Assembly: GCA_012514615.1 (NCBI GenBank)
Contig: JAAYZY010000142.1
Coordinates: 1-5,190, forward strand
Length of the DNA: 5,190 bases
Reading direction: 5' to 3'
Source: Chloroflexota bacterium
GTDB taxonomy: Bacteria > Chloroflexota > Anaerolineae > DTPP01
Shown: positions 1-4,395 of the stretch, piece by piece
Position numbering within the stretch: position 1 is the stretch's first letter
Layout: the number at the start of each line of letters is the position of its first letter
Translations under genes and position numbers: made by a program
Notes under the pieces: model-generated
Databases searched by the model: none
Told to the model about the DNA's origin: nothing
What the model saw: only the letters and a program-made list of their open reading frames with translations

Positions 1-845
1 AGCAGGCGTTCATCCAGAAGCTGGCTCGCGCCTTCCCCAACTTCACCTTGGAGATCTCGCCGGAATCCCACGACGAGCGGGTGCGCGCCGCCTTCGGCCG
101 CCCCTACAGCAACCAGGCGTTGGAAGACACCCTGCGCTACGCCTTGGACGCCGGCGCCCAACGCCTGGATGTCTACTTCATGATCGGCCTGCCCTTACAG
201 ACGTTCGACACGGTGATGGGTACCATCGACTACTGTGAGCATCTGCTGGAGAGCCTGACCCGCCCGGACGACCGCCGGCTCTTCCCCTTCATCTCGCCGC
301 TGGCCCCCTTCTTGGACCCCGGCAGCGATGTCTTCGAAGACCCAGAACGCTTCGGCTACCGACTCTTCTGCCGCACCGCCGAAGAACACCGCCGCGCCCT
401 CATCCAGCCCAGCTGGAAGTACGTCCTGAACTACGAGACGGAATGGATGGACCGGGGGCAGATCGTCGCCGCCACCTACGAGGCCGGCCTGCGCCTGAAC
501 CGGCTCAAGGCCCGCTACGGCTTGGTGGAGGCCCACCAGGCCGAGATCACCGAAGCGCGCATCCATACCGCCGTGCGCCTGGCCCGCCAGATCGACGAGA
601 TCATGGCCCTAGGCGACGCGGAGCGGCGGGAGAAGCTGCTGGCCGCCCTCAAGCCCCAGGTGGACCAGGCCAACCTCTCCACCGTGTGCGAGAAGCGGGA
701 GCTGGAGCTGCCAGTGCCGCTGCTGCGGCTGAACCTGCCCCGGGCGGCCGGCATCGTGGCCGACGCGGTGTGGCAGAAGCTGGCGCCGCGGCGTGGCGCT
801 CGGCCCAGCGAAGGGCCGTCGGCAGCCGGAGGAGGCTCCGAGTGA
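1..845 (+). CDS. B12-binding/radical SAM domain protein, C-terminal part (5' end outside window)
   Basis: The frame is open from base 3 with no convincing start, so the gene begins left of the window; 280 codons and a TGA stop are visible. The visible part begins in the second half of a radical SAM TIM barrel: an E-I-S-P-E-S-H-D-E-R-V-R strand/helix at visible residues 17-28, then M-I-G-L-P-L-Q-T at 60-67, the usual G-L-P-x-Q/E-T barrel motif. After it come F-I-S-P-L-A-P-F-L-D-P-G-S (96-108) and S-W-K-Y-V-L-N-Y-E-T-E-W-M (137-149), which I associate with the cobalamin-dependent Ta0216-type (TIGR04190-like) family. The CxxxCxxC cluster motif and any B12 domain would lie upstream and cannot be seen. 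Family members are expected to bind a 4Fe-4S cluster and S-adenosylmethionine; the substrate is unknown. The tail after about residue 255 is low-complexity (P, S, A, G). Radical SAM is quite certain; the subfamily is inferred from memory. Confidence 0.85.
   Translation, partial: QAFIQKLARAFPNFTLEISPESHDERVRAAFGRPYSNQALEDTLRYALDAGAQRLDVYFMIGLPLQTFDTVMGTIDYCEHLLESLTRPDDRRLFPFISPLAPFLDPGSDVFEDPERFGYRLFCRTAEEHRRALIQPSWKYVLNYETEWMDRGQIVAATYEAGLRLNRLKARYGLVEAHQAEITEARIHTAVRLARQIDEIMALGDAERREKLLAALKPQVDQANLSTVCEKRELELPVPLLRLNLPRAAGIVADAVWQKLAPRRGARPSEGPSAAGGGSE
828..835 (+). promoter_or_regulatory. Shine-Dalgarno for the DUF58 gene
   Basis: GGAGGAGG lies inside the end of the radical SAM gene, six bases before the GTG at 842. 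It fixes GTG as the start of the DUF58 gene even though the reading frame is open much further upstream. The codons before 842 in that frame give a Pro/Arg/Ala-rich shadow translation of the radical SAM gene. Confidence 0.8.
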
Positions 846-2173
846 AGCGGGGGTGGGCAGTCTTCGGGCTGGTGGTGGGCGTTTGGCTCTTGGCCCTGAA
901 CAGCGGGGAACCGGTCTTCTACCGCCTGGCCTACCTGCTCACCGGGATCTTCCTCCTGTCGGCGTTCCTGGCTTGGTACAACCTGTTGGGCTTGGAGGTG
1001 ACCCGCCAGCCCAGCGGCTTCCGCGCCCAGGTCGGCAAGACCATGGAAGAGCGGATCAGCATCCGCAACCGCTGGCCGCTGCGCAAGCTGTGGCTGGAGC
1101 TGCGCGACCATTCCACCCTGCCCGGCCACAGCGCCAGCCGGGTGGTGAGCAACATCGGCCCGCGCCAGAGCGAGAGCTGGTACACCCGCACCTGGTGCCA
1201 GCGGCGCGGCCGCTTCACCCTGGGGCCCATGACCCTCACCAGCAGCGACCCGTTCGGCATCTTCCACGTCCAGCAAGAGTTCCCCGATGAGCTGAGCGTG
1301 GTGGTCTACCCGGCCACGGTGGACCTGCCGGCCTTCCCCCCGCTGGTGGGCGAATACCCAGGCGGCGACGCCATGCGCCGGCGCACTCACCATGTGACCA
1401 CCAACGTGGCCGGCGTGCGGGAGTATGCCCCCGGCGACAGCTTCAACCGCATCCACTGGCCCTCCACCGCGCGCACCGGCCGCCTGGTGGTCAAGGAGTT
1501 CGAGCTGGACCCCACCGCCGACATCTGGATCTTCTTGGACATGGTGCGGGGGGTACACATGAGCGCCCCGTGGAAGGAAGAGTTCTACCGCCAGCGCTAC
1601 GAGCGCAGCGGCCCGGCCCTGCTGTGGGAGCGTCGGGAAGAGCTGGAGCTGCCGCCGGCCACGGAGGAGTATGCCATTGTGGTCGCGGCCTCCCTGGCCA
1701 AGCACTACCTCTACCAGGGGCGGGCGGTGGGCCTCTCGGCCTACGCCGGCACCCGGGAAGTGATCCAGGCCGACCGGGGCGACCGCCAGTTGAACAAGAT
1801 CCTGGAGACGCTGGCGGTGATCCACCCGGAAGGGCGCGTGCCGCTGGCCCAGGTGCTGGCCGGCGAAGGGGCTGCCCTGGGGCGAGGCGTAGCCATCGTG
1901 ACCATCACCCCCGACCCCACCACCGACTGGATCGCCGCCCTGCGGGACCTGCAGCGGCGGGGGGTGCGCTGCCTAGCCGTGCTCTTGGCGGCCGACAGCT
2001 TAGGCGTGGCCCCCTCCCACCGCCCAGCGGCCAGCGAGCTGGAAGCCAGCGGCATCCTCACCTACGTGGTCTCCCGAGGCGATAGCCTCAAGGCGGTGCT
2101 GTTGCAGGCTGGGCCGGGGCCGCGCCCGGCCTGGACCTCCCGCGCGGCGCTGGCCGGCCGGCCCACCCCCTGA
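842..2173 (+). CDS. DUF58 domain protein, membrane-anchored, vWA-like
   Basis: The protein is 443 residues long and starts at GTG 842, chosen for the Shine-Dalgarno and the four-base overlap with the previous stop. Two hydrophobic stretches (about residues 5-19 and 25-50) form an N-terminal membrane anchor, as is usual in DUF58 proteins. A beta-rich region follows (about 52-160), with R-R-G-R-F-T-L-G-P and S-S-D-P-F-G-I-F typical of the family. The DUF58 signature G-V-R-E-Y-x-P-G-D-x-x-N-R-I-H-W spans 191-206. A vWA-like fold comes next: I-F-L-D at about 230-233, then T-E-E-Y-A and A-D-R-G-D-R-Q-L. The classical metal-site DxSxS is absent; the sequence after D233 reads M-V-R-G-V-H-M. About 30 charged residues lie between that Asp and T-E-E-Y. 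Family members often accompany MoxR-type AAA ATPases and transglutaminase-like proteins, with roles in envelope or complex assembly; no such partner is in this window. The exact role is unknown. Confidence 0.92.
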   Translation: MKRGWAVFGLVVGVWLLALNSGEPVFYRLAYLLTGIFLLSAFLAWYNLLGLEVTRQPSGFRAQVGKTMEERISIRNRWPLRKLWLELRDHSTLPGHSASRVVSNIGPRQSESWYTRTWCQRRGRFTLGPMTLTSSDPFGIFHVQQEFPDELSVVVYPATVDLPAFPPLVGEYPGGDAMRRRTHHVTTNVAGVREYAPGDSFNRIHWPSTARTGRLVVKEFELDPTADIWIFLDMVRGVHMSAPWKEEFYRQRYERSGPALLWERREELELPPATEEYAIVVAASLAKHYLYQGRAVGLSAYAGTREVIQADRGDRQLNKILETLAVIHPEGRVPLAQVLAGEGAALGRGVAIVTITPDPTTDWIAALRDLQRRGVRCLAVLLAADSLGVAPSHRPAASELEASGILTYVVSRGDSLKAVLLQAGPGPRPAWTSRAALAGRPTP

Positions 2174-2206
2174 GCGGGCGCGGCTGCCAAGTGGAGGCGG
2201 ACTGCG

Positions 2207-2704
2207 ATGAGACCAACGCCTTCTGCAGGCCGTATCGTCCAGGTGGACTACCTAGCCTCCCTCGGCGTGATTGTGCCGGTGGTGCTGTGGGGGCTGGCGC
2301 TGATCGGGGCCAGCGTCGCCCTGATGGTTGCCGCCTTGCTTCAGGGGGAAGGTGTAGACCCGCGCTGGCTGCGGCGGGTTGTGACCATTGGATTCCTGGG
2401 CCACTGGGTCTTCCTCCCCTACGTGCGCGCCTGGCAGGCCACGGTCCGGCCTTGGCGGCAATGCGGCGGCAGGCTGGGCCTGCAGGGCGTGGCCACCGAA
2501 GAAGGGATCACCTCCAACGCCTCTCCTGCTGGTGAGTTGGACCTGTGGAGTTGCTACCTGAAAGCCGACGTGAGCGAAGACCTGGTGTCGCTGGTGGCCG
2601 CCGATGGGATGGTGACCATCCTGCCGCGGGAGTTCTTCGCCTCGGACTTCGACTGGCAGAGCTTTTGCCAGATGGTCGAGTTCAAGGTGGTCTCCCCGAG
2701 CTAG
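2207..2704 (+). CDS. Small two-helix membrane protein with YcxB-like C-terminal domain
   Basis: The protein is 165 residues long, from ATG 2207 with GGAGG at 2193-2197, nine bases upstream. There are two hydrophobic segments: residues 16-46 (long, V/L/A/G-rich) and about 58-75 (I-G-F-L-G-H-W-V-F-L-P). The C-terminal part (about 108-160) has the rhythm of the YcxB-like domain: L-D-L-W-S-C-Y, a short acidic turn, then M-V-T-I-L-P-R-E-F-F (135-144) and a final F-D-W-Q-S-F-C-Q-M-V helix. YcxB-like proteins carry I-x-P-K/R-x-x-F at this place. Their molecular function is not established. The gene follows the DUF58 stop by 33 bases in the same direction, so it is probably the last gene of the same operon. 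The coding call is strong; the family assignment is moderate because the central part, around residues 85-107, is short compared with YcxB proteins as I remember them. Confidence 0.8.
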   Translation: MRPTPSAGRIVQVDYLASLGVIVPVVLWGLALIGASVALMVAALLQGEGVDPRWLRRVVTIGFLGHWVFLPYVRAWQATVRPWRQCGGRLGLQGVATEEGITSNASPAGELDLWSCYLKADVSEDLVSLVAADGMVTILPREFFASDFDWQSFCQMVEFKVVSPS

Positions 2705-2759
2705 GGTATCTGCCGTCACGCCCCCAGTTGGCGCGGCGTGCCGTGGCCGTACCCAGGAT

Positions 2760-2809
2760 GGATGCCCGCTTCCGCGATCATGACGTCATGACGGATGGGG
2801 GCATACGGG
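2760..2809. repeat. Interspersed palindromic repeat, copy 1 (degenerate)
   Basis: It begins GGATGCCCGCT and continues through GCGATCATGACG to GGGGGCATACGGG. It matches 2835-2882 in order of elements, with a shorter central loop and an extra eight-base unit: TCATGACG occurs twice in tandem at 2778-2793. The stem arms ATGCCCGC (2762-2769) and GCGATCAT (2774-2781) pair at only six of eight positions, so this copy looks decayed relative to the other. Confidence 0.6.
2778..2791. repeat. Perfect 14-bp palindrome TCATGACGTCATGA
   Basis: The sequence equals its own reverse complement over all 14 bases, with TGACGTCA at its core; the symmetry stops at A2777/C2792. It can be explained as a tandem doubling of TCATGACG inside the first repeat copy. 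It could also be a binding site for a dimeric regulator upstream of the DUF1232 gene. I prefer the first explanation, because the palindrome is about 215 bases from the start codon. Confidence 0.55.
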
Positions 2810-2834
2810 CCGGAGCGCGCCGCCCACGGCGGCG

Positions 2835-2882
2835 GGATGCCCGCTGCCTGGGGCGCGGGCATGACAGGTGGGGGTATAAGGG
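2835..2882. repeat. Interspersed palindromic repeat, copy 2 (intact hairpin)
   Basis: The perfect arms ATGCCCGC (2837-2844) and GCGGGCAT (2855-2862) enclose ten bases that can pair further: GCC 2846-2848 with GGC 2852-2854, leaving one bulged T and a TGG loop. The flanks GG before the hairpin and GAC-GGTGGGGGTATA-GGG after it match copy 1 with a few changes. This resembles the dispersed GGATGCCCGC/GCGGGCATGAC-type intergenic repeats seen in many bacteria. Whether it is multicopy in this genome cannot be seen here. Confidence 0.6.
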
Positions 2883-2886
2883 ACGG

Positions 2887-2904
2887 GGCAAGGCATACCT
2901 TGCC
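2887..2904. repeat. Short hairpin GGCAAGG-CATA-CCTTGCC
   Basis: A perfect seven-base inverted repeat (2887-2893 with 2898-2904) has a four-base loop and can be extended by one G-T pair. No T-run follows on either strand, so it is not a classical intrinsic terminator. It lies about 100 bases before the DUF1232 gene and could be part of its leader or a weak end signal for the upstream operon. Confidence 0.45.
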
Positions 2905-2997
2905 TCTGCCACCGTAGCTGGCGCCGTTCGGCGGGTGTTTGGGTTCCAGGTCGTCGGCCATGTCGCGCCGCACGCGTCAGTCGGAGCACTCATGCAC

Positions 2998-3003
2998 AGG
3001 AGG
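2998..3003 (+). promoter_or_regulatory. Shine-Dalgarno for the DUF1232 gene
   Basis: AGGAGG ends four bases before ATG 3008, a slightly short spacing with very strong pairing. It decides the start: the frame is open further upstream, to an ATG at 2939, but that start would add 23 residues of no recognisable character and has no comparable site. Confidence 0.75.
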
Positions 3004-3007
3004 TCGC

Positions 3008-3394
3008 ATGCCCAATCTTGAGCAGTGGAAAGGACGCGCACGCCGGCTCAAGGCGGAGACCCATGCCCTCTACCTGGCTACCCGGCACCCACAGACACCG
3101 TGGGCAGCGCGGCTCCTGGCCGCCGCTGTGGTGGCCTATGCCCTCAGCCCCATTGATCTCATCCCAGATGTCATCCCTGTACTGGGCTACCTTGACGACC
3201 TCCTTCTGGTGCCGCTGGGCTTGGCCCTGGCCCTGCGCTGGATCCCACCAGGGGTGATGGCGGAGTGCCGCAAGCAGGCGCAAGAGACCAGCTTCGGCCA
3301 GCCAGGCAACCGCTGGGGTGCCGCCTTGGTGGTAGTCCTGTGGATCCTGCTGATCGGCCTGGGGGCGGCCTGGCTGCATTCGGCGCTGCGCTGA
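3008..3394 (+). CDS. DUF1232 (YkvA-like) small membrane protein
   Basis: The protein is 128 residues long. After a basic N-terminal helix (W-K-G-R-A-R-R-L-K, about 7-15), the DUF1232 core follows: T-P-W-A-A-R-L-L-A-A-A-V-V-A-Y-A at 30-45, then the signature L-S-P-I-D-L-I-P-D-V-I-P-V-L-G-Y-L-D-D (46-64), then a hydrophobic helix at about 65-79. Nearly every DUF1232 protein has this S-P-x-D-x-I-P-D motif. A third hydrophobic segment (about 103-123) follows a short polar linker, making the protein longer at the C-terminus than the minimal domain. The family's function is unknown; membrane location is inferred from the segments. It stands alone on the plus strand, 300 bases after the preceding operon and convergent with the SIMPL gene. 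There is no sign of damage. Confidence 0.92.
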   Translation: MPNLEQWKGRARRLKAETHALYLATRHPQTPWAARLLAAAVVAYALSPIDLIPDVIPVLGYLDDLLLVPLGLALALRWIPPGVMAECRKQAQETSFGQPGNRWGAALVVVLWILLIGLGAAWLHSALR

Positions 3395-3415
3395 ACGGGG
3401 CAGAGAGAAAGAGAA

Positions 3416-3447
3416 GAGGCCCGCAAGCCATGTGGCTTGCGGGCCTT
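3416..3447 (-). terminator. Strong hairpin terminator between convergent genes
   Basis: GGCCCGCAAGCCA (3418-3430) and TGGCTTGCGGGCC (3433-3445) are perfect inverted arms. Folding leaves a stem of about 12 bp with the tetraloop ATGT, extended outward by an A-T and a G-T pair. On the minus strand the stem is followed by a pyrimidine tract (TCTTCTCTTTCTCTC), so it fits best as the terminator of the SIMPL gene, whose stop is about 25 bases before it. On the plus strand only TT follows, so it may stop DUF1232 transcripts less efficiently, or act in both directions. Confidence 0.8.
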
Positions 3448-3470
3448 GCCTGGTCAGGGGAAAAGGGGGC

Positions 3471-4244
3471 CTATTCGATGAGCCAGGCCACGTTGATCTG
3501 CACCCGCACGGAGAGCTCGCCAGCCGCCACAGGCACCGGGGCCGCGGCTTCCGCCATCCCGCCGCCTATGCCATAGGCCGCGCGCTCCACGATGATGGGG
3601 CTGCTATCATACTCTGCAATGGTGGCCGGCGCGCCCAAGGTCACGCCCAGGCCCTCGGCCAACTGCTCGGCCCGGGCCTTGGCGTCAGCCATGGCCTTCT
3701 CTCGCGCTTCCCGCTGCAGGGCCGTGGTGTCTTCGATGGCGAACTGCACGCCGCCCACCGAGTTGGCCCCGGCCTCCAGGGCGTCTTCCAGCACGGTGCC
3801 CACCAGGGTCAGGTCACGCAGGGTCACCTGAAGCTGGTTCACCACGTGGTAGGTGCGCACGCCGGTGCGCTTGCCGTCCTTGTCGTAGTCCTCTTCCACC
3901 CACATGTTGTAGGAGACGGTGCGGATATCCTTCTCGTCGATCTCCAGCGCCTTGACGGCGTCCATCACCTTGGTCATGCGGTCGGTGCTCTCAGACACCG
4001 CCTCGCTGGCCGACTCGGAGCGAACATCCACGCCCAGCGTCACGTAGACCACATCCGGCGCGGCCGTGGCCACCCCGGCGCCGGTCAGGTTGAGCAATCG
4101 TCTGGTCTCCTCATCGCTGTTGGGGGCAGCGCCCACGCCGGCCTTCGGCGCGGCCAGAGCGGAGAGGCTCAGCGCGCCCACCAGCAGGGCGGCCACCACA
4201 GCCACCGTGAGCAAAGCGGTAATCTTGGTCTTTCTGGTTCCCAT
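3471..4244 (-). CDS. Secreted SIMPL/DUF541 domain protein
   Basis: The protein is 257 residues long, starting at ATG 4242-4244. On the coding strand AGGAGG (plus-strand positions 4253-4258) lies eight bases upstream. A Sec signal peptide is clear: basic N-terminus (R4, K5, K7), hydrophobic core at about 8-28, and a likely cleavage after A-L-A (29-31). The mature part has the DUF541 pattern: L-T-G-x-G-V-A-T-A-A-P-D-V-V-Y-V-T-L-G-V (53-72), the alternating helix around 78-98, T-V-S-Y-N-M-W-V-E-E-D-Y (109-120) with a D-K-D-G-K-R-T-G turn, the Y-H-V-V-N-Q-L-Q-V strand, and A-L-Q-R-E-A-R-E-K-A-M-A-D-A-K-A-R-A-E-Q-L-A (175-196). It ends with a beta strand close to the stop. Relatives include periplasmic or cell-surface proteins such as BP26 and YggE; their biochemical role is poorly defined, with some linked to stress tolerance. 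It should act outside the membrane. No frameshift or damage is seen. Confidence 0.93.
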   Translation of the reverse strand: MGTRKTKITALLTVAVVAALLVGALSLSALAAPKAGVGAAPNSDEETRRLLNLTGAGVATAAPDVVYVTLGVDVRSESASEAVSESTDRMTKVMDAVKALEIDEKDIRTVSYNMWVEEDYDKDGKRTGVRTYHVVNQLQVTLRDLTLVGTVLEDALEAGANSVGGVQFAIEDTTALQREAREKAMADAKARAEQLAEGLGVTLGAPATIAEYDSSPIIVERAAYGIGGGMAEAAAPVPVAAGELSVRVQINVAWLIE

Positions 4245-4252
4245 TGCCAGTT

Positions 4253-4258
4253 CCTCCT
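4253..4258 (-). promoter_or_regulatory. Shine-Dalgarno for the SIMPL gene
   Basis: AGGAGG on the minus strand, eight bases before the ATG, supports the chosen start. That start also gives a complete signal peptide. Confidence 0.75.
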
Positions 4259-4311
4259 GAGAATCACTGCCTAGTCTGTGGGGCGTCTGCCCCCTCGCTC
4301 ATGTAGACGCT

Positions 4312-4345
4312 GCCCCGGCGGCGAAAGTTCCCCCACCGCCGGGGC
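4312..4345 (-). terminator. GC-rich hairpin after the GT9 gene (possible terminator without T-run)
   Basis: GCCCCGGCGG (4312-4321) and CCGCCGGGGC (4336-4345) are perfect ten-base arms around a 14-base loop. The hairpin lies about 50 bases beyond the GT9 stop and about 70 bases before the SIMPL start on the minus strand. No T-tract follows, so it could be an attenuating or pausing structure, or a terminator of the kind without a U-run. If it terminates, the SIMPL gene needs its own promoter in the bases between; I see no clear -35/-10 pair there. Confidence 0.4.
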
Positions 4346-4395
4346 GCGGCGCCCAAACCCGGCGGTGAGCCGCTCGGGGGCCGCGGCCGGCGCCC

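Larger units (their letters stand above)
2705..3007. other. Gene-free gap of about 300 bases with repeats and palindromes
   Basis: The open frames crossing this stretch give Arg/Gly/Ala-rich translations without recognisable motifs and lack a matching ribosome site, so I call no gene. It contains two related repeat copies (2760-2809 and 2835-2882), a 14-bp palindrome (2778-2791) and a hairpin (2887-2904). It must also hold the promoter of the DUF1232 gene if that gene is transcribed on its own. I see no good paired -35/-10 boxes; the TATAAG at 2875-2880 lies within a repeat copy and has no upstream partner at normal spacing. Confidence 0.7.

Noticed and set aside
443..841. N-terminal extension of the DUF58 frame up to 443
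   Set aside because: The extension is a Pro/Arg/Ala-rich out-of-frame reading of the radical SAM gene; the strong Shine-Dalgarno and GTG at 842 give a normal DUF58 N-terminus.
515..1825. Long minus-strand open frame of 436 codons opposite the radical SAM and DUF58 genes
   Set aside because: It is a shadow of the GC-rich plus-strand genes: composition is skewed to H, G, A and R, no domain is recognisable, and both opposite genes are clear family members.
2171..2206. TGA readthrough that would fuse the DUF58 and YcxB-like proteins
   Set aside because: The two genes are in the same frame with no second stop in the 33 bases between them, but the downstream gene has its own GGAGG and ATG, and no readthrough signal is evident.
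2875..2880. TATAAG as a -10 promoter box
   Set aside because: It lies inside a repeat copy, no -35-like sequence is found 16-18 bases upstream, and it is about 130 bases from the start codon.
2545..3021. Plus-strand open frame running across the 2705-3007 gap
   Set aside because: Its first third overlaps the YcxB-like gene in another frame, the rest is Arg/Gly-rich and runs through the repeats, and there is no ribosome site or motif.
3873..3890. D-Y-D-K-D-G in the SIMPL protein as an EF-hand-like calcium loop
   Set aside because: Acidic, glycine-containing turns at this place are common in DUF541 proteins between two strands, and no following E at the EF-hand position or flanking helices are seen.
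3432..4274. Plus-strand open frame of 280 codons opposite the SIMPL gene
   Set aside because: The His/Gly-rich translation has no motif, while the minus strand encodes a complete SIMPL protein with signal peptide and ribosome site.
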